A stretch of 27,667 bases of DNA from a virus. The first letter of the stretch is position 1. Each line of letters starts with the position of its first letter. The stretch covers positions 1 through 27,667 of IMG/VR virus record IMGVR_UViG_3300004457_000127. One strand, given 5' to 3'. A program made the translations under genes and the position numbers. Shown here in pieces: positions 1-7,725 of the stretch. The notes under the pieces are model-generated. The model searched no databases, had not been told where the DNA came from, and saw only the letters and a list, made by a program, of their open reading frames with translations.

Positions 1-11
1 TTTGTTAATTA

Positions 12-1022
12 TTAATCTACGTCTTGGATAACACCGTGTGCACCGGGATGGTACATAAGTGAAGTTAAAGCACAGTCAACATAACCACGCTCACCACCAC
101 CTAAGTTAGGTAGACGAGTTGATCCCATAGGAATTAATTCAGCAAGACCGAAGTATTCTGGGTTAATTAAGTAACCAGAACTGTCGGAAGTATTACCACC
201 GAAGTTAGGAGTACAATCTGGATTAGCATTCACAATAGAAACCATTCCGTGATCTGATTGATACATCTCAACAGATAGTTTGATTTGCGATGAACCACCA
301 TCGTAATTTACATTACGAACATTATTAGCACCGATGACTGAATCTAAACGAGCGAAGTCAGATATGACTCGACGTAGTCCAGTGTCAGCAACTAATGTAA
401 GGTTGTTAGTAGCACCAGTTGTTCTGTAGATACTTGTGATGATATCGTTTAATGTAGTCTCAGTAAACGCATTTGCAGCAGCTTCGGTAGCAGTATAAAC
501 ACTATCAGCCGGAGTACGGAATGCAGCCGGAACATCAGCTGGTCCAGCTGAATCCAACCAGTCACCGAGTCCACGAAGGCCGTATGCAGTACCAGCACCG
601 TTTTCTACAGCACGATCTTGAGTACCACTTAGGGTAGCTTCAATATCACGTTTAAGTTCACGGATTGCTTTAGCTTCTGCTTGAGCAACTTTAGCGGGTC
701 CAACGGATTCAACAGCTTCTTGTAAATCAGAAACCATATAGTCACGACGGAATTTTTGTGTGTAGTTACCTAAGCGTGCACGTCCAGAGAATTTATCTGT
801 GAATGCAGTTACGTCAGCACCTTCAGAAACACCAACAGTTGATGGTGCAGCAAGGCTGTCTACAGTCCACTCTACGAAAGTGGCGTTAGCTTTCTGCTTA
901 GAAGCAGAGGAAAGGATCGGAGTTTCTTCGGGAGCAAGGATAGTCAAGACATCAGTCAAGTCTTCTCTGTTGGAAACACCAGATCCCGGATTAGTAATAT
1001 CGAATGTATTTGAAAATGACAT
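12..1022 (-). CDS. major capsid protein (SU10-like / DUF5309-type)
   Basis: This 336-residue protein is the likely HK97-fold head shell subunit. The N-terminal part has the pattern of the SU10-type major head protein family (DUF5309): 'TPILSSASKQKANATFVEWT' near residues 34-53, followed by 'DSLAAP', matching the family's TPxLS...K..A....EW..DSLAAP signature. A charged helical stretch follows ('REDL', 'RRDYMVSDLQEAVESVG', 'AKAIRELKRDIEATL'), typical of the long spine helix. The C-terminus holds the usual 'YFGLAELIPMGS' strand region. The start at 1022 is preceded by A/T-rich sequence with no Shine-Dalgarno. It lies 17 bases after the scaffold gene, the normal scaffold-then-capsid order, and likely shares the promoter at 2160. 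Recognition is from family memory, not a search. Confidence 0.85.
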   Translation of the reverse strand: MSFSNTFDITNPGSGVSNREDLTDVLTILAPEETPILSSASKQKANATFVEWTVDSLAAPSTVGVSEGADVTAFTDKFSGRARLGNYTQKFRRDYMVSDLQEAVESVGPAKVAQAEAKAIRELKRDIEATLSGTQDRAVENGAGTAYGLRGLGDWLDSAGPADVPAAFRTPADSVYTATEAAANAFTETTLNDIITSIYRTTGATNNLTLVADTGLRRVISDFARLDSVIGANNVRNVNYDGGSSQIKLSVEMYQSDHGMVSIVNANPDCTPNFGGNTSDSSGYLINPEYFGLAELIPMGSTRLPNLGGGERGYVDCALTSLMYHPGAHGVIQDVD

Positions 1023-1039
1023 TTTATTTTAATTTAGGA

Positions 1040-2110
1040 TTATCGTTTTTGTAATTGTAGTTTTCTCATTGCAGCGTAATCACTTGTACTTCCAGTTTGT
1101 TTGAAGCGAGCTTGAAGATCTTTAAGAGCTTTGTTAGTCTTTGAGTTAGATTGTTCTGACTTAGCAGCGGAAGTTATTCCGGTCTTAGTAGGATTAAGAG
1201 ATGGTGAACCTTTGCTTTCAATAATAGGTTTACGTCCATAGATGCTGTTAGTAGCGTGAGCAAACCAGTATTCAATTTGACTACTAATGTCCGGAGCTTC
1301 AGAATCAAGTACCTCTTTTAATTTTTTAAAACGAGGATCGTTAACTGTTGCTTCGTATTGTTTTCTAGTGTCATTGTCCTCACCGCTCATCCAATCTAAT
1401 TCTGTTTTTGCTTGCTCCTCGAACGCTGCCTTTAGCTGCTGTCCTTGCTCACGTTGTTGAACTTTATTTAGTTGATCCGGTAAGAATTGTTTCTGTGCCT
1501 TACGTGCATTTAATAACGCTTTACGCACATCTGATTTACTTAACTCATTGCCATCTATTTCTGTAACTATATCTTCTGCTGAGTATGCATCACTTTCAAA
1601 CAAAACATCTTCGGCCCACTCAATGGTAGATGTAATCTCCTCCGCCTTTGTTTGTAACTTTTCAATAGTATCTAAGTCACTAAACGGATTGTCTTTAATC
1701 TCCTTTGGTGAATCCAGAGGGTTTTGTTTTTCCTTAAGCATTGATTCCAATTGAGCAGCTTTCTCTTCAGCAGCTTTACGCTTTGCCGTCATCTCTCCGA
1801 ATCTAGCTACAGCTCTACTGCCAAGTTTGTCCGCTAACTCTTTCAGTTCATCTTCTGATAAGTTGTCTATATCTAACTGTGAAAGAACATTTTCTTCAGA
1901 AACTTCTTCTGTAACCTCAGCAACTTCTTGAGCCACCTCCTCTACTTCAGAAACCTCTTCGGTATTCTCTTGGGATTCCTCGACTTGAACCTCTTGGCTC
2001 TTGGTAAGTTCTCCCAGTCTTCTGTTCGCAAACTGCGAAACTGTCATATTAGTTGTCTCCGTCGTATTTTGGGCTGGTTCAACGTCTCCAGTTGTGATTT
2101 CGTCTGACAT
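1040..2110 (-). CDS. probable scaffolding protein
   Basis: A 356-residue, very acidic protein in the scaffold position, directly upstream of the capsid gene. Residues ~40-85 are rich in Glu and Val ('EVEEVAQEVAEVTEEVSEEN'), residues ~85-130 are predicted helical/coiled coil ('DELKELADKL', 'KRKAAEEKAAQLESMLKEK'), and the C-terminus is basic ('ARFKQTG', 'MRKLQLQKR'). An acidic coiled-coil body with a basic tail is what phage scaffolds show, the tail binding capsid subunits. No protease motif is visible. The call rests on position and composition. An alternative is a minor head protein. A 67-base gap upstream contains an extended -10 promoter, so this gene may begin a separately boosted scaffold-capsid transcript. 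Confidence 0.6.
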   Translation of the reverse strand: MSDEITTGDVEPAQNTTETTNMTVSQFANRRLGELTKSQEVQVEESQENTEEVSEVEEVAQEVAEVTEEVSEENVLSQLDIDNLSEDELKELADKLGSRAVARFGEMTAKRKAAEEKAAQLESMLKEKQNPLDSPKEIKDNPFSDLDTIEKLQTKAEEITSTIEWAEDVLFESDAYSAEDIVTEIDGNELSKSDVRKALLNARKAQKQFLPDQLNKVQQREQGQQLKAAFEEQAKTELDWMSGEDNDTRKQYEATVNDPRFKKLKEVLDSEAPDISSQIEYWFAHATNSIYGRKPIIESKGSPSLNPTKTGITSAAKSEQSNSKTNKALKDLQARFKQTGSTSDYAAMRKLQLQKR

Positions 2111-2159
2111 ATATATTTATTGTTTCCACTCCTTAACGCTGAGCGATAGCGATGAAAGT

Positions 2160-2190
2160 ATTATACCACAGTAGTCGTTAATTATTTAAT
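2160..2190 (-). promoter_or_regulatory. leftward promoter upstream of scaffold and capsid genes
   Basis: On the minus strand the sequence ACTGTGGTATAATAC gives a perfect extended -10 (TGGTATAAT; the TATAAT hexamer is at 2165-2160). No good -35 hexamer lies 16-18 bases upstream (only A/T-rich sequence), so recognition would depend on the extended -10. It overlaps the last codons of the small gene ending at 2178 and would start a transcript about 45 bases before the scaffold ATG, suiting the high output needed for capsid and scaffold. The same TGGTATAAT string is in the rightward promoter at 7532-7540. Confidence 0.6.
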
Positions 2191-2405
2191 GACTGTTGGT
2201 GACGAACTTTTAGCTGCTGCCAGTCAGCCATCTGTATGATCTGGTCATACGTAATTATCCTACCGGATAGCTGTTGTAACTTATCTACATCCGCATTATG
2301 CATCTCGGATATAGTTTCTTCCCTTAAGGAATGAATTACTTCTATGAAACGTGCAAAGGTTTCGTGATTAGCTAATGCTTTTATATCAAGCTCTAAACTG
2401 TTCAT
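2178..2405 (-). CDS. small helical protein between portal and scaffold
   Basis: This 75-residue protein is of unknown function. It appears all-helical, with a regular pattern ('ETFARFIEVIHSLREETISE', then 'VDKLQQLSGRIITYDQIIQM'). Its ATG overlaps the portal stop codon (TAATG), showing translational coupling to the portal. Small helical proteins at this site, between portal and scaffold, are common in podoviruses, where a role in head assembly is often guessed but not shown. There is no signal peptide or membrane segment. I do not recognise a family. Confidence 0.75.
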   Translation of the reverse strand: MNSLELDIKALANHETFARFIEVIHSLREETISEMHNADVDKLQQLSGRIITYDQIIQMADWQQLKVRHQQSLNN

Positions 2406-4489
2406 TACATTTGTTGAGTATTCATACCACCCATTTGTGCGGGTGCAGTACCTATCTTACCTATTTCCGCATTCTGCATTTGTTGCATTTGGAAAGTATA
2501 TTGGCCAGCGTATTTTTGCAGACGAGCAGCAAACACTTCATCTTGCTGAGCTCTTTGAGCAATATCCGGTTGAGATGTGTATTGTTGAATAACTTGCATA
2601 GCAACTTGTGCACCATTTGGGCGAGCCGGCATTTCAATACCAGCAAAGATTTTAGCAAGGTCATCAGTAACATCCTTAACAACTTGTTGTTGAGCAGCTT
2701 CTGTAGGCTGAAGAACACTATCTGCAAGAATCGGATCGATGCTATTAGCAGCCACGTCAAGCAAACTATCAATGTTAATCCTACCGCTTCTATCAAGTTG
2801 CGTAAGCGAAACAAACGCTTGTAGTTTTTTCTCTGCTGTTTCGGGATCGGAGTTAAGTACATCATAATTAATTACCATATCAAAGTTCTCGTCCGGATCT
2901 CCTTTACTAAATGTTTGTGCGTCGGGCACACCAGTTACTCTAAAGAAAATACTATCGGGTCCAAACCTTTGGAAGCATCTGAAGGCCATCTTCAACACTT
3001 CAGCAGAGTGAGTCAAGAACTTATCTACTAAAAATTGTTTTCTTATTTGGCTAATGTTAGATGTTTCGTCCAGTCCTACTAACCTATCAGCTTGTTGCGA
3101 CATAGTCACTTCCATCTCTACTGATCCTTGATTGTATGTAGGTGTAGGTGCGAAGTCCAAGTCACCCTTACGACGGTAAGGAATCATACGGCCGGGTCCC
3201 CAATCTGTAGGAGCTTGGCCTACTGGGTGAAGTATCGGAGGTAATGTTGAAATACTATTCCTATCAATACGAGAATCTCTTTCTATTTTAATTTGATTCT
3301 GTATACCTCTGAGTAAATCCGGTACAGTCTGTACATCATACAGACGTTTGCTGTCCTCTGACAACTTAGTAACAACCACCGGGTAGTCCTCGTATCCGTT
3401 CATTAACTCAAACTTAGCATAGCCGGCAGTCGTATCGTCTCCACTAAATTCTTTATGAAATATAGTTTGATAAATACCTTCGGATCCATCTTCCTCATCT
3501 ATAAGTCTTTGATACCCGTATACTATTTCTACTAACTCATCTGCTTCATAAGCATTGTCAGTAAGTGAAAAGCTTCTACGACCCTCTTGTTCACGCTCAA
3601 TGGAATCAATGTTTACTCCTCGGTAGTGTTCAATAATGTAATCAACATAGTCCTCGTCCCATCCGTCAGTAATAACTTTGTTCTGTAACTCTTGGGCTGT
3701 GTAGTAAGTTCTCCAGAAACAATACGGTGCACGTTGTGGATCAGTTACATAGCTAGGGAAAAAGAAATCTCCGTCCGGTGCTAGTGTCTTTACTTCTGGT
3801 GCATTGACTTGTCTACGCACGATAGGCAACTCTGCCTCTCCACCTTTTCTTAAATCCTTGAGTGCTTGTTTAATTCTTTTCTCGGAAGCCGTAGGGAATA
3901 CTTGGCTCATAAGAACTGTAAGTTCTTTATCCATACCTCCGGATTCAATAGCTCTATAAATATCTGGGCTTATCTGTCCTATTTGATTTATATCAAGCTT
4001 CTGTAAGAATGTTCTATCCTCTCTGTGCCAGCCTACGTATGTAATCAATAGGCCTCGTTCTAGTAAATAGTTAGCTCCTAGTTCCATTTCTCGCTTAAAA
4101 CGAGGTATATAACCGGATGTTACCATCCATTTAAGAAAGCTAGATACTACCTTAGATCTACCTATATCGGATGATTCTACTGGATATGCCCGTACATTGG
4201 ACCTATTAAGGCTGGACATAAACAAAGATACTAGTCGAGTAATACGTTCATCAATAGTATGGGCCTCTATATCTGAGGCACCCTCCCAAGGGAATGCATC
4301 GGCACCGTGCTTTCTGTGGTCACGGCTTTTACCCGGCCAGAAGTTTCTACGATCATCGTAAGATGTTCTGCACAAATCAAAGTAAGCCTCTAGCTCAATA
4401 ACCGTTTGGTCATAAGCTGTGCTTAATGTTTTAATATCGGGCTCCTTACTTGCGTAAGTTAAAGCATTAGAAGTTGAATCACTTTCCAT
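2405..4489 (-). CDS. portal protein
   Basis: At 694 residues it has the size of P22/SU10-type portals, the dodecameric ring through which DNA enters and leaves the capsid. Visible features are the N-terminal 'RNFWPGKSRDHRKHGADAFP' followed by 'WEGASDIEAHTIDERI' (about residues 48-83), a region I associate with these portals; a central α/β wing containing 'LAPDGDFFFPSYV'; 'SISTLPPILHPVGQAPTDWG' in the crown-side half; and a long Gln/Ala/Met-rich helical C-terminus (from about 600) like the portal barrel. It lies between the terminase and scaffold genes, as expected. The start at 4489 overlaps the end of the upstream small gene by 11 bases. There is no Shine-Dalgarno, only an A-rich tract upstream. 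Confidence 0.87.
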   Translation of the reverse strand: MESDSTSNALTYASKEPDIKTLSTAYDQTVIELEAYFDLCRTSYDDRRNFWPGKSRDHRKHGADAFPWEGASDIEAHTIDERITRLVSLFMSSLNRSNVRAYPVESSDIGRSKVVSSFLKWMVTSGYIPRFKREMELGANYLLERGLLITYVGWHREDRTFLQKLDINQIGQISPDIYRAIESGGMDKELTVLMSQVFPTASEKRIKQALKDLRKGGEAELPIVRRQVNAPEVKTLAPDGDFFFPSYVTDPQRAPYCFWRTYYTAQELQNKVITDGWDEDYVDYIIEHYRGVNIDSIEREQEGRRSFSLTDNAYEADELVEIVYGYQRLIDEEDGSEGIYQTIFHKEFSGDDTTAGYAKFELMNGYEDYPVVVTKLSEDSKRLYDVQTVPDLLRGIQNQIKIERDSRIDRNSISTLPPILHPVGQAPTDWGPGRMIPYRRKGDLDFAPTPTYNQGSVEMEVTMSQQADRLVGLDETSNISQIRKQFLVDKFLTHSAEVLKMAFRCFQRFGPDSIFFRVTGVPDAQTFSKGDPDENFDMVINYDVLNSDPETAEKKLQAFVSLTQLDRSGRINIDSLLDVAANSIDPILADSVLQPTEAAQQQVVKDVTDDLAKIFAGIEMPARPNGAQVAMQVIQQYTSQPDIAQRAQQDEVFAARLQKYAGQYTFQMQQMQNAEIGKIGTAPAQMGGMNTQQM

Positions 4490-4697
4490 TTATTTTTTTT
4501 CTTGCGGATTCTAGTACGTGTCGTAACAAATCTTTTGGTGTACCTATTCTATCACACATATCCGAGTGTGACATCTCTATAGTATGTTCGTGCCTTATAT
4601 ATCGGCATAACATTTCCCACGCTGACAATCTATCTATTTGTTTGTTCCGCCATTTCCTACTAGCGGTTATATCTTTACTTTCTTTTTTGGTGGACAT
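4479..4697 (-). CDS. hypothetical protein between terminase and portal
   Basis: A basic, probably helical protein of 72 residues ('STKKESKDITASRKWRNKQI', 'LSAWEMLCRYIRHE', 'LLRHVLESARKK'). The open frame has an upstream ATG at 4736, but I prefer the ATG at 4697. It shortens the overlap with the preceding gene from 62 to 23 bases and begins with a typical small-protein start (MSTKKES). The C-terminal 'RIGTPKDLLRHVLESARKK' looks like an amphipathic DNA- or protein-binding helix. No family is recognised. It sits in the late operon between the large terminase and portal, so a packaging accessory role is possible but unproven. Confidence 0.6.
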   Translation of the reverse strand: MSTKKESKDITASRKWRNKQIDRLSAWEMLCRYIRHEHTIEMSHSDMCDRIGTPKDLLRHVLESARKKINGK

Positions 4698-5055
4698 ATC
4701 TGTAGCTAGTGCCGGTGTCATCCGTAATGCATTCAACGTTTACCGTCTTGCCAATAAGTGCTCCATAGAATCTTCTTGGTATAAGTACTGGTACTTTTTT
4801 ACCTATCTCTTTACTATGACCCCAGTTATAACAACGGTTAGGACATTCGGATAGCATCTTTACCTTAATATGTTTTGGTACAATCTCCGGTATATCAAAT
4901 GCTTCGTCTAGTATTTTAACACCCTCCTCGTTTATCCAAGTACCTTTACCCTTACCAGTTATTTCTTCTCGGGGTAATTTGTCTTGTGCTATTTGTAAAG
5001 CTTCATCGAACTCCACATCGTAGTCCTCTATTAATTTAGTAAGTTTAGTTTTCAT
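4675..5055 (-). CDS. hypothetical protein downstream of terminase
   Basis: A 126-residue soluble protein of unknown function. The N-terminus is a helix with an acidic face ('KLIEDYDVEFDEALQIAQDK'), and the rest is mixed and β-rich ('VKILDEAFDIPEIVPKHIKV', 'VPVLIPRRFYGALIGKTVNV'). It has two cysteines close together ('LSECPNRCYNWG'), but no second pair to form a zinc finger. The 'PRRFYGALIGKTVNVECITD' segment resembles a small β-barrel (SH3- or OB-like) strand pattern, an inference only. Its start codon overlaps the terminase stop (TAATG), so it is translationally coupled to the terminase. Confidence 0.65.
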   Translation of the reverse strand: MKTKLTKLIEDYDVEFDEALQIAQDKLPREEITGKGKGTWINEEGVKILDEAFDIPEIVPKHIKVKMLSECPNRCYNWGHSKEIGKKVPVLIPRRFYGALIGKTVNVECITDDTGTSYRYVHQKRK

Positions 5056-6707
5056 TAGTAACCTCCTTGGGATTTTACCGTAGCCATCATTTGATAGCTG
5101 GTATAGTGATCGGGCCCTAGCCCTCCATTGCTCATACGTAAGTACCTAATAAGATCAAAGAAATCTTTTAGGGCCTCATCCATCTTTCCATTTGAATTGT
5201 AATTAATTAAAGTGTCAATCAAATTCTTACAGTCCTCGTGTATAAAACATCGTGGCCTATTGGCCTCATCGATGTCGTAGTTAGGATTATAATTAAACCA
5301 TTCGTCGACAGCAGCGATACCTATGTCCTCTGTCTTACCGTCACTGGGTACAAATATCATACCGTGATCCTCAAAGCTAGAGAATAAATCCGTATTGTTT
5401 TCATTTTCTTTAGCAAAGAATCTGGAGTCACCTATCCGTTCCATTACTTCTACGCCCATCTCTTCTTCTATTTCTCTAAATAACTCTGCGTATCCTTGTA
5501 CGTCTAGACCTATCTTCTTTGATGCTGGCCCGTATTTCCACTTAGGATCCCCGAACAGTGCCCACTCGCCATAGGTATCACGGTCCGGCCATTCCCTTCT
5601 TATATATATATCCTCGTCTTCATTAACGGCTGCCCATATAGCTGAGTAATTCCTAGCACCAGCTGGATCCACTACTTGGTATACTGTAAAGTCCTCAGTG
5701 ATTTCGGGGAACTTCATACCGTATTTGTTTTCCTCATCACTTAGTACATTGACCTCCGGGGAAAATAAAGGTAGCAGTGAGGTCATTGACTTTACTGGGA
5801 TCCCGTAGGCCCGTACCATTATATCATTTTCCGGCCGTCCCCTTAGATCCTTGGCTATACGCTCATAACCCCCGAATGGATTCTCATCGGAATGCAGATA
5901 ACATATAGCAGCGTCTCGCTCCGGGCTGTACTGAGTTATCGGTACTTTTTTATTACCTATAAGTTCTGCCTCCTTTGTTTCTAAAGTCTCAGCACCTCGT
6001 AGGTATTCTGATATGAATGGGGTAAACCCATCGATAGGAGTAAAGCCTATGAGTAACTTAGAGTCCCGTGTGGCTAATCGAAAGCGTAATGTATTTACTA
6101 ATGCCGAATCCCCTAGGTATTCATCCAGCCAAGCCCCTATGTTTAAGGTGCCCGGATTCTTGAACCCGAACTCAAAGCCCTCGAGGATAGTCTGGTTATT
6201 GCTGAACTGTGTGTAAGTCTTGAAGTCCACACGCGTTCTGGTATCCGGAAATATAAATGAACTACCAGTAAAACCATTTTGCATAGAGAAGTTAATGTAA
6301 CCGTCTATACTCTTAGTCTTCCTCCGGAACTCCTTGGGCATCATCTCCCATACCGCAGCTTGCTGTACCTTGACTGATGTATCAGCGTTCTGGCTGAAGC
6401 ATACTACGTGCCCGTCTGTGTTCTCAGTAACGGCTTGCATAACCATCTTGGCACAGCCCGTTGTTTTCCCGGATCTGTTACCACCTAGTACTAAGCATTC
6501 ATTGTAATCAGTAAGACCCCTACGCATTCTTTGCCAGCCATCTAAATCAAACCCGTGCCTAAGCGGGTCCTCTTCAGCTCCCCGGATCCGGCCCTCGTGG
6601 GCTGCGTGTAACTCCGCTAGTATCTTTGGCTCATTCTGAGCAAGGAACAGTATCTCCTCGTCAGTAGGTGGCTTTACTATCGGGTGCTGTGTGAACTTTA
6701 ATTCCAT
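5055..6707 (-). CDS. terL: terminase large subunit
   Basis: This 550-residue protein is the DNA-packaging motor ATPase and nuclease. The Walker A motif is clear at residues ~75-83 (GGNRSGKTT), preceded by 'DYNECLVL'. A Walker B-like hydrophobic strand ends in Asp-Glu at ~195-196 ('NIGAWLDE'), and 'LLIGFTPIDG' at ~218-227 matches the coupling motif. The C-terminal RNase H-like nuclease shows a first acidic residue in 'VYQVVDPAG' (Asp ~347) and a later one in 'RIGDSRFF' (Asp ~427). Length and order fit complete terminases. It overlaps the preceding small gene by 10 bases and is coupled to the next gene. It threads concatemeric DNA through the portal and cuts it. Confidence 0.93.
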   Translation of the reverse strand: MELKFTQHPIVKPPTDEEILFLAQNEPKILAELHAAHEGRIRGAEEDPLRHGFDLDGWQRMRRGLTDYNECLVLGGNRSGKTTGCAKMVMQAVTENTDGHVVCFSQNADTSVKVQQAAVWEMMPKEFRRKTKSIDGYINFSMQNGFTGSSFIFPDTRTRVDFKTYTQFSNNQTILEGFEFGFKNPGTLNIGAWLDEYLGDSALVNTLRFRLATRDSKLLIGFTPIDGFTPFISEYLRGAETLETKEAELIGNKKVPITQYSPERDAAICYLHSDENPFGGYERIAKDLRGRPENDIMVRAYGIPVKSMTSLLPLFSPEVNVLSDEENKYGMKFPEITEDFTVYQVVDPAGARNYSAIWAAVNEDEDIYIRREWPDRDTYGEWALFGDPKWKYGPASKKIGLDVQGYAELFREIEEEMGVEVMERIGDSRFFAKENENNTDLFSSFEDHGMIFVPSDGKTEDIGIAAVDEWFNYNPNYDIDEANRPRCFIHEDCKNLIDTLINYNSNGKMDEALKDFFDLIRYLRMSNGGLGPDHYTSYQMMATVKSQGGY

Positions 6708-6946
6708 AAAGAATCATCTTCAGATATATCGTCCGAGAGTTCTTCCTCGTCCCATACTATATCTAAGGTATCGCTTTCCATATCCTTGTGAGTCTCGTGT
6801 ATGAGCATCCTACCCACCCGGTGGTTACTGTAGTCATAGAACAAATCTCCCTCGTCATCCATTACAATGAACATATAGTTAGAGAAGTGCTCTCCTAAGT
6901 TACCACGTATGCGGTCAAATAGTTCGTCGTGATCTTCAGTTATCAT
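6698..6946 (-). CDS. small acidic hypothetical protein between terminase subunits
   Basis: A strongly acidic 82-residue protein with Asp/Glu runs at its C-terminus ('IVWDEEELSDDISEDDSL') and a β-like core ('SNYMFIVMDDEGDLFYDYSN'). It lies between the presumed small and large terminase genes and overlaps both (11 and 10 bases), so the three are probably one translational unit. Acidity suggests interaction with basic or DNA-binding partners, perhaps a DNA mimic or packaging cofactor, but nothing in the sequence proves that. The pattern 'DDEGDLFYDYSNHRVGRMLI' is loosely like 'SGDGYLVYDYNRMIECYVAD' in the protein at 12690-12938. I cannot say whether they are homologous. Confidence 0.65.
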   Translation of the reverse strand: MITEDHDELFDRIRGNLGEHFSNYMFIVMDDEGDLFYDYSNHRVGRMLIHETHKDMESDTLDIVWDEEELSDDISEDDSLWN

Positions 6947-7484
6947 CTATATCTATTACCTCAGCGTCTTTGATTTTCTTTATACGGTCTCGAGCAGCCT
7001 TGATTGTCTCCTCGTAGTCCTCTTGAGTATACACCCGCCTATCCTCAGTTATACTCGTAGCTTCTCCTCTAGCAGTCATAGCCTCTCTAGAGGCATTGGC
7101 CTTGGCTATTGACAGCTCCTTTAGATCCCGGAATGTGGGCTCCAGCTGGCCGGTCTCCATCCGGTTCCGGACCTCTTGGATAAGATCCTCCTCTAAGGAG
7201 GACATACTTAAATAATTCTTGGCAGCTATCTTCCCGGCCATATCCTTGAACTTGCCTAGATGGTCAGCGTAGTCAGTGAGTACACTTATAACTGTTGACC
7301 TCTCGTATCCGTATTTCCGGACTAACCTAGTTTGACTAGTACCTATACTATATAGATAAAGCATATTAGCTACCTTCTCCGGATTGTGCCGGCTTAGACT
7401 ACCTAGTTGATTAACCTCTTTATTATCAGCAACTTCCCGGATTGAGTCCGTAATCTGCTGGATTAGTAATTCTTTATCTTCCAT
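6936..7484 (-). CDS. terS: probable terminase small subunit
   Basis: This 182-residue, largely helical protein is the first gene of the leftward packaging operon, the normal place for the DNA-recognition subunit. Residues ~45-75 can form a helix-turn-helix ('LYSIGTSQTRLVRKYGYERS' followed by 'TVISVLTDYADHL'). After it comes a long helical middle ('LEEDLIQEVRNRMETG', 'DLKELSIAKANASREAMTAR'), which in small terminases makes the oligomerisation core. The C-terminus is charged ('RDRIKKIKDAEVIDIDDN'). The assignment is by position and fold pattern, not a diagnostic motif. A sequence-specific regulator is the main alternative. A leftward promoter lies almost at its start codon. Confidence 0.6.
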   Translation of the reverse strand: MEDKELLIQQITDSIREVADNKEVNQLGSLSRHNPEKVANMLYLYSIGTSQTRLVRKYGYERSTVISVLTDYADHLGKFKDMAGKIAAKNYLSMSSLEEDLIQEVRNRMETGQLEPTFRDLKELSIAKANASREAMTARGEATSITEDRRVYTQEDYEETIKAARDRIKKIKDAEVIDIDDN

Positions 7485-7493
7485 TTATTTTTA

Positions 7494-7521
7494 ATTATTT
7501 TACTTTTTTCTCGACAGTCAA
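7494..7521 (-). promoter_or_regulatory. leftward promoter for the packaging/structural operon
   Basis: Read leftward, TTGACT (7521-7516) and AATAAT (7499-7494) are separated by 16 bases, each matching five of six bases of the sigma70 consensus. Initiation about seven bases later would fall only a few bases from the terS ATG (7484), giving an almost leaderless message. The -35 hexamer shares base 7516 with the -35 of the rightward promoter, so the two are back to back. Confidence 0.5.
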
Positions 7522-7540
7522 GAAAAATCTATGGTATAAT
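7511..7540 (+). promoter_or_regulatory. rightward early promoter with extended -10
   Basis: TCGACA (7511-7516; five of six to TTGACA), an 18-base spacer and a perfect TATAAT (7535-7540) preceded by TGG, an extended -10. Transcription should begin near 7547, exactly where a repeated leader element (GTCTCCTTAAGG) begins. It drives the noncoding leader and probably the rightward early block. It is the best promoter match I found in the window. Confidence 0.75.
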
Positions 7541-7545
7541 CTATT

Positions 7546-7626
7546 GTCTCCTTAAGGGATCCAAGCCTTAACGATTGTTTGTTAAGTTCAATTCCTTATT
7601 AAGTAAATAAAAAACCTTAAGGATAC
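7546..7626 (+). repeat. CCTTAAGG leader element, copy at the early transcript 5' end
   Basis: GTCTCCTTAAGG at 7546-7557, an inverted repeat CTTAAC/GTTAAG (7567-7572 with 7581-7586, loop of eight), and CCTTAAGGATAC at 7615-7626. The same order (GTCTCCTTAAGG, a hairpin, then CCTTAAGGATAC) is at 10436-10506. A looser copy, CCTTTGAGGATAC, follows at 7645. In RNA the CCTTAAGG palindromes can pair with each other. The function is unknown: leader stabiliser, attenuator or operator. Confidence 0.55.
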
Positions 7627-7641
7627 CGTCATTATAACATA

Positions 7642-7678
7642 GGGCCTTTGAGGATACTATTTTTTTGAGGCCCGTTTT
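7642..7678 (+). terminator. possible weak attenuator in the early leader
   Basis: GGGCCT (7642-7647) pairs with AGGCCC (7668-7673) across a 20-base, T-rich loop and is followed by GTTTTA. The stem is only six pairs and the T-run is short, so this would be a leaky terminator or attenuator at best. It may simply be one more helix of the folded leader RNA. Confidence 0.25.
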
Positions 7679-7725
7679 ATGATATATATGTGTAGCTCCG
7701 CGTGTGATGCCGACCCCCGCCACCC

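Noticed and set aside
799-1032. Plus-strand frames opposite the capsid, scaffold, portal and terminase genes
   Set aside because: Shadows of strongly supported minus-strand genes with no domain, initiation context or operon logic.
2640-2680. CTGATGA on the minus strand in the portal gene as a second hammerhead
   Set aside because: No correctly placed GAAA or nested stems; the match is coding sequence.
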